From assembly GCA_934512135.1 (NCBI GenBank), contig CAKSWT010000017.1:12390-76389 (forward strand): a DNA stretch of 64,000 nt, in the 5' to 3' direction. Both the position numbers and the translations under genes were made by a program. This DNA is from an uncultured Oscillospiraceae bacterium. Its GTDB lineage: Bacteria; Bacillota; Clostridia; Oscillospirales; Oscillospiraceae. The notes beneath the pieces are model-generated. The model had not been told where the DNA came from and did no database searches. It saw nothing but the letters and a program-made list of their open reading frames with translations. Shown here piece after piece: positions 1 through 7,929 of this stretch (the stretch's first letter is position 1; each line of letters opens with the position of its first letter).

Positions 1-150
1 ACGGGAAGCTACTGGAAGCCGGGGGAGGACCCCTATTCCATTCCTGTAGACGGAGACGTGGTCCGGGCCTTCCGGAGCCACGGATTCGGATGGGGCGCAG
101 ATTGGCGCAGCAAAAAGGACTATATGCATTTTAGCTATTTTGGAACCTGA
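1..150 (+). CDS. C-terminal end of an M15-family peptidase (D-Ala-D-Ala carboxypeptidase / endolysin type), cut by window edge
   Basis: Only the last 49 codons are present, in frame from base 1 to a TGA at 148-150. The peptide contains GFGWGADW followed by KKDYMHFSY. In the M15 (VanY / L-alanyl-D-glutamate peptidase) family this GxxWGGDW...D.MHFE block carries zinc ligands, including the terminal His. The protein would therefore cleave peptidoglycan stem peptides outside the membrane. The N-terminal part, including the signal peptide and the first zinc ligands, lies upstream of the window. The short match makes the subfamily uncertain. Confidence 0.75.
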   Translation, partial: TGSYWKPGEDPYSIPVDGDVVRAFRSHGFGWGADWRSKKDYMHFSYFGT

Positions 151-221
151 TTACATCTGCCGGGAGGCCGCCCTGCGGCGTCCCGGTTTCCAATATTGCG
201 GTAGAAGAAAGGATTTTTCCG

Positions 222-2672
222 ATGGGGAAAAAACAGATACAGAGTCCTGTTCGACCGAAAACGCAGAACATTCCCGTATGTAACCCGCCCTATCAGCTGG
301 GGCTGGACGATGCTGCCGTACGGCTCCGCCAGAAAAACGGCCTGGCCAATCTGCCGGTGGAGTCGCCCACCAAAACGGAGCGACAGATTGTCAAAGAGAA
401 TTGCCTGACCTTCTTTAACCTGATTTTCGTGGTGCTGGCTGTGTGCCTGGTGCTGGTGGGGGCCTTTGGAGATATGCTCTTTTTGGGGATTGCCATTGCG
501 AACACCTGCATCGGGATTTTTCAGGAAATTCGTTCCAAGCGGACCATTGATAAGCTGACGCTGATGACCGCCCGGAAGGTCCCTGCCACACGCAACGGGA
601 AGCGGGTCATGGTGCCCTCGGATCAGCTGGTGCGAGATGACATTGTGGAATTTTCCGCCGGAGACCAGATCTGTGCCGACGCAGTGGTGCGGGTGGGACA
701 GGTTCAGGTGAATGAGTCGCTGATTACCGGAGAAGAGGACCCCATTATGAAGCATCCCGGCGACGTGATGCGGTCAGGGAGCTTTGTGGTGTCTGGCCGA
801 TGCCGGGCGCAGCTGACCCAGGTGGGGGCGGACTCCTATGCCTCCAAGCTGACCCTGGAGGCAAAGAAGGACGTAAAGGTCGGCAATTCGGAGATGATGG
901 CGGCCCTGGACAAGGTGATCCGGGTCATTGGCTTCACCATGATTCCGCTGGGGGTGGTGCTGTTTATCAAGCAGTACCATGTGCTGAACCTTGGACTTCA
1001 GGCCTCGGTGAAGGCCACGGTGGCGGCACTGATCGGCATGATCCCCGAGGGGCTGTATCTGCTCACCAGCGTGGCCCTGGCGGTCAGTGTGCTGCGCCTG
1101 GCGCAGAAGCAGGTGCTGACCCAGGACATGAACTGCATTGAAAATCTGGCCCGGGTGGACGTCCTGTGTGTGGATAAAACCGGAACCATCACCGAGGCGG
1201 TGATGGAGGCGGGGGACCCGGTACTGCTGGACTCGAAGGTCTGTCCTCTGGAAAAGGTGGATCAAATCCTCTCCGGAATCTACGGAGCCGAGAAGCCCGA
1301 CAACGACACAGGCCGTGCCATGGCCCAGCGGTTTGCGGAGAATGTGGATTGGGCGGTCCAAAAGATAATCCCCTTTTCCTCTGCCACCAAGTGGACCGGA
1401 GTGGTGTTTGAGGAGGAGGGCAGCTTTTTGGTGGGGGCCCCGGAGTTCATTATGGGGGCCAGATATGAAGAAGTGGCGGAGGAGGTCCGGGAATGGGGCC
1501 AGCGAGGCTATCGAGTGCTGCTGCTGGCGGCCTATGATGGGATTCCGGAGCCGGAAAACCTGGAAAAGGATGCGGTGTATCCTCTGGCCCTGGTGCCCCT
1601 GACCAACAGAATCCGGCCGGAAGCGCCGGAGACCTTCCGATATTTCACCCAGCAGGGAGTCTCGGTTCGGGTGATCTCCGGAGACAATCCGGTGACGGTG
1701 TCCGAGGTGGCCCGTCAGGCGGGGATTCCTGACGCAGACCTGTATGTGGATGCGTCGGAGCTTCAAACCGACGAGGAGCTGGCCGAGGCCGCGGAGCACT
1801 ATGCGGTATTTGGCCGGGTGACCCCGGACCAAAAGCGAAAGCTGGTAAAGGCTATGCAGAAGGCGGGGCATACCGTGGCCATGACGGGGGACGGCGTCAA
1901 TGATGTGCTGGCGCTAAAGGATGCAGACTGCGGTGTGGCCATGGCCTCCGGCAGTGACGCTGCCTGTCAGGTGGCGCAGCTGGTGCTGCTGGACTCCGAC
2001 TTTTCCACCATGCCTGAGGTGGTGGCAGAGGGACGGCGGGTAATCAACAATATTCAGCGGGCGGCGTCCCTGTTTTTTGTGAAGAACATTTTCTCCTTTA
2101 TGATCTCGGTGATTTCCTTGTTTATCGACATGCCCTATCCTCTGGTGCCGCTGCACCTGTCGGTGATCAGCGGGCTGACCATCGGCGCTCCGGCGTTTTT
2201 CCTGGCGCTGGAGCCCAACCACGATCGGGTCAAGGGAAAATTCATCACCAATGTGTTCCTGCGGGCCCTGCCGGGAGGACTGACGGATGTGGTGCTGATT
2301 TTGCTCATCGAGGCCTTTGTGGCGGTATTCCGGTTCCCCACCGCCCAGCTCTATACCATGAGCGCTGTGGTAATGGCGGTCATTGGCCTGCGGGTGCTCT
2401 ATCAGACGGCACAGCCCATCAACGACTGGAAGCATTGGGGGCTGATTTTGGCCATGAGCCTTTGTGAACTGTTTGCCTTTACAGTGCTGGCCCCGGTGTT
2501 CAATTTTACCGCCCCCACAGTGGCCACCGGCCTGGTGCTGCTGGTGCTTTTGATCGTCTCCTTCCAGGTGATGCGGACGGTGCTGAAGATATTTGAACGG
2601 TGCGAGGCCCTGGGAAAGAGGCTGCGGGAAAAGCGCCTGGAGCGCACCGTGCGCCTTTCCAGAGCGAAATGA
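222..2672 (+). CDS. Cation-transporting P-type ATPase (HAD-IC family, CtpE-like)
   Basis: An 816-residue P-type ATPase. Visible landmarks are the actuator TGE near residues 169-171, PEGL in the fourth membrane helix (275-278), the phosphorylation motif DKTGT with Asp318, and the hinge MTGDGVNDVLALKDADCGVAM. About ten membrane helices are expected. The N-terminal stretch NCLTFFNLIFVVLAV and IGIFQEIRSKRTIDKL resembles the mycobacterial CtpE group, which is implicated in calcium uptake; the ion here is inferred and could also be another divalent cation. An AGAAAGGA ribosome site precedes the ATG. The gene is monocistronic and ends in a terminator. Confidence 0.88.
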   Translation: MGKKQIQSPVRPKTQNIPVCNPPYQLGLDDAAVRLRQKNGLANLPVESPTKTERQIVKENCLTFFNLIFVVLAVCLVLVGAFGDMLFLGIAIANTCIGIFQEIRSKRTIDKLTLMTARKVPATRNGKRVMVPSDQLVRDDIVEFSAGDQICADAVVRVGQVQVNESLITGEEDPIMKHPGDVMRSGSFVVSGRCRAQLTQVGADSYASKLTLEAKKDVKVGNSEMMAALDKVIRVIGFTMIPLGVVLFIKQYHVLNLGLQASVKATVAALIGMIPEGLYLLTSVALAVSVLRLAQKQVLTQDMNCIENLARVDVLCVDKTGTITEAVMEAGDPVLLDSKVCPLEKVDQILSGIYGAEKPDNDTGRAMAQRFAENVDWAVQKIIPFSSATKWTGVVFEEEGSFLVGAPEFIMGARYEEVAEEVREWGQRGYRVLLLAAYDGIPEPENLEKDAVYPLALVPLTNRIRPEAPETFRYFTQQGVSVRVISGDNPVTVSEVARQAGIPDADLYVDASELQTDEELAEAAEHYAVFGRVTPDQKRKLVKAMQKAGHTVAMTGDGVNDVLALKDADCGVAMASGSDAACQVAQLVLLDSDFSTMPEVVAEGRRVINNIQRAASLFFVKNIFSFMISVISLFIDMPYPLVPLHLSVISGLTIGAPAFFLALEPNHDRVKGKFITNVFLRALPGGLTDVVLILLIEAFVAVFRFPTAQLYTMSAVVMAVIGLRVLYQTAQPINDWKHWGLILAMSLCELFAFTVLAPVFNFTAPTVATGLVLLVLLIVSFQVMRTVLKIFERCEALGKRLREKRLERTVRLSRAK

Positions 2673-2700
2673 GACTCGGGCATTTTATGCAATAGATAAG

Positions 2701-2733
2701 CCGCACTCCTCACACAGGAGTGCGGCTGTTTTT
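2701..2733 (+). terminator. Intrinsic terminator of the P-type ATPase gene
   Basis: A perfect 10-bp stem (CCGCACTCCT / AGGAGTGCGG) with a 5-base loop is followed by CTGTTTTT on the plus strand, 28 bases after the ATPase stop. It lies just before the end of the convergent beta-helix gene. Confidence 0.85.
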
Positions 2734-2737
2734 GAAA

Positions 2738-4648
2738 TCAGGCTACAGTCAGTACAATTTTGCCGGTAAGTGTGCCGACAGACAGTGCGGTGTCCTTGCC
2801 GTCCACCGTGAGCTTTAGCGTTTTGCCGGCAGGGGCAGTCACCTTTGCCCCCTCAGCCAGGGTCAGAGAGGTGATGTAGCTAGTGCCGGTGACAGTCCAG
2901 GTGCTGGTGCTGTCCAGAGAGACAATGACGCCGTTGTTGACGGTGGGAGCGGGCGTCTGGGTGACATTGCTCAGCTCCTCCCGAATGGTCTCCTCCAGGA
3001 ACTTCAGCCCCTCCCGGTAATGCTGGGTGGCGGAGGAAACAATGCCCTCCAGAGAGGTGCTCTTGAGATCCAGAACCAGGTTCTTGGGGGCATCGCCTGC
3101 CATAAAGGGAGGCATTCCACCGGGGCCGCCAGGGCCGCCAGGACCTCCGGGGCCACCCATGGGAGGCATACCGGGCATACTGCCGGGACCACCCATGGGT
3201 GGCATACCGGGCATGCCCTCCGGACCTCCGGGGCCACCCATAGGCGGCATGCCGCTGACCTTGCCCTCGTTGCCCAGCTCACCGGGGGCCTTCCCGTTCC
3301 GCAGCACCAGCTCCTTGGGCGCTTCCTTGCTGGCCAGAGAGGGCAGGTTGGAGGTGGAATTCAGGAAATTGCCGCGCAGGGTGCATCCGGTGATGTGCAT
3401 GGTGATGTCATCCTCGGGATCGGGCTGGGTCAGGTTCCGGCCTGCAATATAGGTGTCGGCCTGGTCGTAGACGCTGACGTCTACAAAGGTGCCGTGGAGA
3501 CCGGGGTCATCGCTGTCAATCAGCTGCAAAATCTGGCCGTCACCGGGCTCCATTACGGTGTTTTCAATGTGATAGACCGTGCCAGTGGAGCCCTTGATGA
3601 GCATGGTGGCCTTGTCGGTAATGATCTTGGAGTCCCGGATGGTCACAACGCTGCCGGTATCTCCCTGGGCGTGCAGACCAAAGCGGCGGCCACGGATCTC
3701 AGAGCCATCGGTGACCTCAAGAACGCCTTTGCGTTCCATGCCACGGAGCAGCAGCGGGAAGCCGTTGACGGTGAGCTTGGTGCCGGACAGATGCATGTCA
3801 GTGGGGCCAATGCAGAATACGCCGTAGCCGTGGGAGTTGGCGCCCTCAAGCTCCATGTTACAGTCCTTTATAAACATGTGCGCATAGTTGGAGCCGTCTA
3901 CGGAGAGAATGCCCCAGCCGTTGGAGCGCATCAGGCAGCCGTTATAATGGACCGTGCCGTCATCGGCCAGCTGGCAGAGACGGTTTGTGCCGCGGATGGC
4001 GATGCCCCAGCTCCAGTTACCCATTTCAACCTGGGGAGAGATGTTGTACATCTTTGTGTTGTTGACGGTGACTGTGCCGGTGCCGCCTACATGGACGGCG
4101 CAGCGGGTCACAGAGGAGAGATTGATCTCGCTGTCGTTGATGGTCACCTGGGCGTTGCCAATGGCGGCCACACCGGCGCCCATGCCCACAAAGTCGTTAT
4201 TGCCTTCGCCGTCCATGGTGATCCGGGCACGGTTGATGGTGTAGCTGCCCTCGCCGTCTACGACGATACCGGCGAAATCCGGAGCAGCCGTGGCGATAAA
4301 AATGTCGTCGGCCTCGGTGTCGGTGACCTTGCCGTGCTGGACCACTGCGGGAACACCCTGGTCGGGAACCAGCTTGCCGTCTTTTACGCTGATGGCGGCC
4401 TCCAGCGGAATGGGACGCTTCCGGCGGACGGAGGGATATGTCTCCTCAATTACCGGCTCTGCCACGGTGAGGCATACGTCCCCATGGTAAAAGCCCTCTG
4501 CCACAGGATGACCGCAGCCGTTGACGGTGAGGGCCAGATATTTCCCCTCGGGCGCCTTGAGGAGAGCGCTGGCTTCAATGGTCAGAAACTCTGTTTTGAT
4601 GGTCTCTGCCACCAGGTGCTCTCCGGGGGTAAAAACGATTTTGTCCAT
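2738..4648 (-). CDS. Right-handed beta-helix protein with internal Gly-Pro-Met-rich segment, no signal peptide
   Basis: A 636-residue protein. Residues about 130-425 show short rungs typical of parallel beta-helix proteins (repeated V-T-I-x-D/N-S and V-x-V-x-N-T steps). Residues about 460-515 are a low-complexity segment of MPPMGGPGG and MPGMPPMGGPGS units. A C-terminal region of about 120 residues has Thr/Ser-rich beta strands. There is no N-terminal hydrophobic signal, no lipobox and no LPxTG or SLH anchor, so location is unknown. The start follows AGGAGG with 8-base spacing. It has its own SigA promoter and a 155-base leader with a strong hairpin. The product at 54653-56110 is a paralogue with the Gly-Pro block moved to the N-terminus. 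Function not recognised. Confidence 0.7.
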   Translation of the reverse strand: MDKIVFTPGEHLVAETIKTEFLTIEASALLKAPEGKYLALTVNGCGHPVAEGFYHGDVCLTVAEPVIEETYPSVRRKRPIPLEAAISVKDGKLVPDQGVPAVVQHGKVTDTEADDIFIATAAPDFAGIVVDGEGSYTINRARITMDGEGNNDFVGMGAGVAAIGNAQVTINDSEINLSSVTRCAVHVGGTGTVTVNNTKMYNISPQVEMGNWSWGIAIRGTNRLCQLADDGTVHYNGCLMRSNGWGILSVDGSNYAHMFIKDCNMELEGANSHGYGVFCIGPTDMHLSGTKLTVNGFPLLLRGMERKGVLEVTDGSEIRGRRFGLHAQGDTGSVVTIRDSKIITDKATMLIKGSTGTVYHIENTVMEPGDGQILQLIDSDDPGLHGTFVDVSVYDQADTYIAGRNLTQPDPEDDITMHITGCTLRGNFLNSTSNLPSLASKEAPKELVLRNGKAPGELGNEGKVSGMPPMGGPGGPEGMPGMPPMGGPGSMPGMPPMGGPGGPGGPGGPGGMPPFMAGDAPKNLVLDLKSTSLEGIVSSATQHYREGLKFLEETIREELSNVTQTPAPTVNNGVIVSLDSTSTWTVTGTSYITSLTLAEGAKVTAPAGKTLKLTVDGKDTALSVGTLTGKIVLTVA

Positions 4649-4677
4649 AGTAGGAACCTCCTGCTTGTAGGGATGGA

Positions 4678-4701
4678 TCGGGTGCTCCTGGGAGCACCCG
4701 A
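4678..4701 (-). promoter_or_regulatory. 11-bp perfect leader hairpin upstream of the beta-helix gene
   Basis: TCGGGTGCTCC and GGAGCACCCGA form an 11-bp stem with a 2-base centre. It sits between the predicted promoter (4813-4841) and the ribosome site, about 30 bases before the ATG. On the coding strand no U-run follows, so it is not a normal terminator there. It may stabilise the mRNA or bind a protein. This is inference. Confidence 0.45.
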
Positions 4702-4812
4702 CCGGTTTTGTTGGGTTATCTCTGCCGGATCACATTTCCGCGAGCCAGAGCAGAACTGTCGTTGCAGTACACTCCTTCTCCTGAAGAAATGGATCAGAAT
4801 GCTACATATTAC

Positions 4813-4841
4813 ATTATAGAAGGCGGAAAGTATATTGTAAA
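4813..4841 (-). promoter_or_regulatory. SigA-type promoter of the beta-helix gene
   Basis: On the minus strand, TTTACA at 4841-4836 and TATAAT at 4818-4813 are separated by 17 bases. The start codon at 4648 is about 155 bases downstream. Confidence 0.75.
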
Positions 4842-4888
4842 ATTCCAATTCTAATGGTCTACCATGCTCCAATGCATATGCTCACAGA

Positions 4889-4931
4889 AGAAAAGGGGCT
4901 TGCTGTCTGCATTGCACAGACAGCAAGCCCC
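4889..4931 (-). terminator. Terminator of the lipoprotein gene
   Basis: A 15-bp perfect stem (GGGGCTTGCTGTCTG with its complement, positions 4895-4909 and 4917-4931) has a 7-base loop and is followed by TTTTCTT on the minus strand. It lies 42 bases past the lipoprotein stop codon. Confidence 0.85.
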
Positions 4932-4972
4932 CCTGGGCGCAGAGGTCGTTTTCCGTTCTACGCGCCGATGGG

Positions 4973-6136
4973 TCACTTGGATTCGATGGAGACAATGGCG
5001 CCGTCCTTCAGGGTAACACTGTAGTCATAGGCGTTTCCGTCGTCCCGGACGGCAACGGTGAGAATGCCGTTTTCCTCGTGATACTCCATGGAGACCACGT
5101 CCACGGTGTTCAGGGCCCCCTGCAACAGCCGGTACTGTTCCGGTGTTCCGGCGGTGGCGTCGGGGGAATCGTGATAGACCATGGTGGTATTCTCAGGCAA
5201 AGCCGGCAGGGCCTCCAGTCCGGCAAAGACCTGCTGGGCACAGGCCAGCATCTCCTCCGGCGTCAATACCAGATAGCCGTCTTGGGATGGATACTTTCCC
5301 AGAGATGCATACCGGGCCATAATTGCCCAGAAGGAGTCGGGGTCCTCCGGGGAGAAGCTGCCGCCGCCGCGAACCACGTCTAGGGCGCATTCCACTGCCG
5401 GGACGGATTTGGCAATCTCCGCCGGAAGGTGAAAGTCCGGAGTCGGTGTGGGGGACGGCAGAGGTGACAAGCTGGGAGAGGGACTGGGAGAAGGAGTGGG
5501 AGAAGGAGTAGGACTTGGAGAGGGACTGGGAGAAGGACTTGGAGAAGCTGTCTCCGTGGGAGAAGGAGCTGCCGTGGGGGCAGGCGTCGTGGTAGGGGCC
5601 GGCATCGTGGTGGTGGTCGGAGCGACAGTGGGGGTTGCCGTGGGCCGACGGGTCAGCAGCTCCAGAGCACTGCCGGTGGTGATGTCATAGAGGGTGATGT
5701 GGCTACCCTGGATGGTGAAGCTGTACTGGGTGGCCTGGTCCTGGCCGTTTTCAAAGATGCACAGACGAATCTGCTTGCCGGTGTCTAAAAACCAATAGGT
5801 GTAGGTTCTGGAATCTCCGGAGCCGTTGGTGAGGATCAGGTTTTCATTGCTGCGGAAGTTGTAGGTCCGAGAGCCGTCCTCGTTGTCCCAGATGCCCACA
5901 AACAGGTCTTTATAGGAGTCGGTGACGTCATCTTCCTCAAGGGCCGCAGGAGCGGACAATTCCGGCATGACAACCCCGGCGCTGGGTGTTGCGCTGGCAG
6001 TGGGGAGAGTCAGGTCCTCCCAGGTGCTGACCTGGGGAGAGGAGCCGTCTGAGTCGGGAATCCGGGAGGTTCCGCAGCCCGTCAACAGCAGGATGACAGA
6101 AATCAGGCACAGGGCCTTCAGATGGTGTAGTTTCAT
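4973..6136 (-). CDS. Lipoprotein with Ser/Thr/Pro-rich spacer and two flanking domains
   Basis: A 387-residue predicted lipoprotein. The N-terminus is a basic, hydrophobic signal ending in LLLTGC (lipobox). Residues about 70-165 form a beta-rich domain beginning GIWDNEDGSRTYNF, similar in style to small lipocalin-like or DUF5640-type domains. Then comes a long spacer of SPSPTP repeats (about residues 180-235), followed by a C-terminal alpha/beta domain ending in a beta-hairpin-like stretch (ILTVAVRDDGNAYDYSVTL). The start was chosen at 6136 because AAAGGAGG lies 7 bases upstream. It follows the AGCS gene by 63 bases on the same strand and may be co-transcribed. The role is not recognised; it is probably surface exposed and reaching out from the membrane. 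Confidence 0.75.
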   Translation of the reverse strand: MKLHHLKALCLISVILLLTGCGTSRIPDSDGSSPQVSTWEDLTLPTASATPSAGVVMPELSAPAALEEDDVTDSYKDLFVGIWDNEDGSRTYNFRSNENLILTNGSGDSRTYTYWFLDTGKQIRLCIFENGQDQATQYSFTIQGSHITLYDITTGSALELLTRRPTATPTVAPTTTTMPAPTTTPAPTAAPSPTETASPSPSPSPSPSPTPSPTPSPSPSPSLSPLPSPTPTPDFHLPAEIAKSVPAVECALDVVRGGGSFSPEDPDSFWAIMARYASLGKYPSQDGYLVLTPEEMLACAQQVFAGLEALPALPENTTMVYHDSPDATAGTPEQYRLLQGALNTVDVVSMEYHEENGILTVAVRDDGNAYDYSVTLKDGAIVSIESK

Positions 6137-6199
6137 GGAGATGCCTCCTTTCTGGTGTGCACCTCCATTATATACTGAAGGCCCGGAGAAAAGCAACTG

Positions 6200-7486
6200 C
6201 TATTCCGGGAGGCACCCTATCGCCTCCCGGCGAAGTCGCCACAGGCAGATCAGGTTTGGAATGGCCATCAGTCCCGCCAAAACACCCCCCAGACTCCAGA
6301 CCAGCTCCAGCCCTCCAAGGGCCCCCAGAAATACGGCGGACAGATATAAGACCCGGTACCAGGACAGGGTATTCCCAAACAGGTAGCGCCAGCAGCAGGC
6401 TCCATACCAGCACCAGCCTACAATGGTGGAAAACACAAAGGTCATCAGGCAGAGCGTCAGCAGCTGGGATCCAAAGGGAATCGCGGAAAAGGCCAGGGTA
6501 CACATAGTCCCCGGGTCGGCGTGGACGAACCGCTCCGGTGCGCCCAGCATGGCGGAAACCAGCATCAGGCCGGTCATGGCGCAGAGGACAACGGTATCCC
6601 AGAATACGCCGGTCATAGACACCAGCGCCTCCCGGGCCGGATCCGGGGAGGGAACGGCTGCAGCGGCCATGGGGGCGGTCCCCATGCCGGCTTCGTTGGT
6701 GAACAGGCCTCGGGCGGTGCCGCTGCGGGCCGCGGAGAGAATCGTGCTGCCTACAAAGCCGCCCACTGGGGCACGGGGGACGAAGGCTCCGGTGACAATG
6801 ACCTGGAGCGCCTGGGGCACATACTGCCGGTAGACCCACAGCACGGCCAGACAGCCCAACAGGTACAGTCCGGCCATGGCGGGGACCAGCTTTTCGCAGC
6901 ACTTGGAAATGGATCGAATGCCTCCCAGAATTACGGTGGCGGACAGAATTGTGGTGCCCAGGCCGGTGAGAACGGGGGAAATCTGGGGCCGGAGGACGGT
7001 GGCCAGGGCGTTGGACTGAATCAGGGCACCGGTACCCACGGCGGCGGCAACGCCCAGACCTGCAAAGCACCGGGCGGTCCGGGGCATATGGAGCCTGTCC
7101 TCCAAAACATACATGGCGCCCCCGGCGATGGTCCCGTCGGACCTTTGACGGCGGTGACGCAGGACCAGCACGGTTTCGGCATAACGGGTTGCCATGCCCA
7201 ATACCCCGGTGAGCCAGCACCAAAATACCGCGCCTGGGCCCCCCAGCGCCACGGCGGTGGCGACCCCGATGATATTCCCGGTGCCGATGGCGGCAGCCAG
7301 AGCGGTGGTCAGGGCGCCAAAGCTGGTTACGCCGCCTCCGTCCCCACAGAGACTGTATCGGATCCCCTGGAGGGTCCGTCGCTGGATGCCCCGGAGTCCC
7401 AGGGTAAAATATAGGTGACTGCCCATTAGCCCCAGCAGCAGCGGACCGCTCCACAGCGCCTTTTCCAGCCATAAAATGACCTGCAC
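6200..7486 (-). CDS. Sodium:alanine/glycine symporter family (AGCS) transporter
   Basis: A 428-residue polytopic membrane protein. Recognisable AGCS blocks are the early SFGALTTALAAAIGTGNIIGVATAV segment (substrate and sodium site region), GGAMYVLE, and NEAGMGTAPMAAAAV in the middle. The family imports alanine or glycine with sodium. A GTG start at 7486 was chosen because AGGAGG lies 9 bases upstream and the protein then starts just before its first helix; the in-frame sequence further upstream is not protein-like. It is divergent from the arginine deiminase operon, so control may be shared. The substrate is inferred from family. Confidence 0.85.
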   Translation of the reverse strand: MQVILWLEKALWSGPLLLGLMGSHLYFTLGLRGIQRRTLQGIRYSLCGDGGGVTSFGALTTALAAAIGTGNIIGVATAVALGGPGAVFWCWLTGVLGMATRYAETVLVLRHRRQRSDGTIAGGAMYVLEDRLHMPRTARCFAGLGVAAAVGTGALIQSNALATVLRPQISPVLTGLGTTILSATVILGGIRSISKCCEKLVPAMAGLYLLGCLAVLWVYRQYVPQALQVIVTGAFVPRAPVGGFVGSTILSAARSGTARGLFTNEAGMGTAPMAAAAVPSPDPAREALVSMTGVFWDTVVLCAMTGLMLVSAMLGAPERFVHADPGTMCTLAFSAIPFGSQLLTLCLMTFVFSTIVGWCWYGACCWRYLFGNTLSWYRVLYLSAVFLGALGGLELVWSLGGVLAGLMAIPNLICLWRLRREAIGCLPE

Positions 7487-7578
7487 AAATCCCCACCTCC
7501 TGCCTTTTGTCATAGCATATGAGAGTGCGTATGGGGGTATGACACATAATGTGAATAGTTTTGTAATAAAATTTAAAT

Positions 7579-7593
7579 ATTTTCGTCGAAAAT
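7579..7593. promoter_or_regulatory. 15-bp palindrome between divergent AGCS and arc operon
   Basis: ATTTTCG-T-CGAAAAT is a perfect odd-centred inverted repeat in the AT-rich part of the 443-bp divergent intergenic region. It could be an operator for either side. No known consensus was recognised; it does not fit an ARG box. Confidence 0.35.
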
Positions 7594-7627
7594 CGCATAA
7601 AATATGATAATAATGCCAAGTATTTAC

Positions 7628-7656
7628 TGGACAAACGGGAGAAGAATTCGTATAAT
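7628..7656 (+). promoter_or_regulatory. SigA-type promoter upstream of the arc leader
   Basis: TGGACA (7628-7633) and TATAAT (7651-7656) are separated by 17 bases. Transcription would start near 7663 and run through the structured region into the terminator at 7841, then to arcA if termination is overcome. Confidence 0.7.
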
Positions 7657-7662
7657 GAGGGT

Positions 7663-7866
7663 GGATCGCAGCCCTCCGGATTGCAGGAGTCCGAAGGGCA
7701 GTCCATTCTCCGAGAAACAGAACGGCCCCGTGCCGAGCTGCGTGGGGAGCTGATTGGTTCACCAAACCCGCTTTGCGGTACATACCCCCTCCCGATCAGT
7801 TCCCCAATCTCCCTCATCCAATGAGAAATAAGACCGACAGGCCGCCCGGTTTCGGGCGGCTTTTTT
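7663..7866 (+). ncRNA. Structured leader or stand-alone small RNA upstream of arcA
   Basis: About 200 bases lie between a consensus promoter and an intrinsic terminator. Two strong stems are visible: one around 7671-7699 (GCCCTCCGGATT with AGTCCGAAGGGC, one mismatch and one wobble), and a 14-bp stem pairing 7744-7757 with 7792-7805. No convincing open reading frame was found. It could be a termination-controlled leader of the arginine deiminase operon or an independent RNA such as a divergent 6S RNA. T-box, SRP RNA and RNase P signatures were looked for and not found. Family unknown. Confidence 0.45.
7841..7866 (+). terminator. Intrinsic terminator before arcA
   Basis: GCCGCCCG / CGGGCGGC with a 4-base loop is followed directly by TTTTTT. 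It ends 64 bases before the arcA start, so it either ends a small RNA or acts as an attenuator. Confidence 0.85.
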
Positions 7867-7929
7867 GCGCCCTGCGCATGTTTTTTGGGAATCGGGACAT
7901 ACTGAGTCCGAAAAACTTGAAGGGAGCGA

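Noticed and set aside
3020..4819. Long open frame on the plus strand, 599 codons, opposite the first beta-helix gene
   Set aside because: It is the mirror of a real gene with GC-rich third positions; it lacks a ribosome site and reads as low-complexity Gly/Ala/Val/His. The minus-strand gene has promoter, ribosome site and recognisable repeats.
5450..5580. Tandem GGGAGAAGGA-like repeats, considered as a CRISPR-like or minisatellite locus
   Set aside because: They encode the Ser-Pro spacer of a lipoprotein in frame; there are no spacers of equal length.
7663..7866. Arc leader considered as a T-box, SRP RNA or RNase P RNA
   Set aside because: The conserved cores of these RNAs (T-box bulge, SRP tetraloop region, RNase P P4) were not found; kept as an unassigned RNA.
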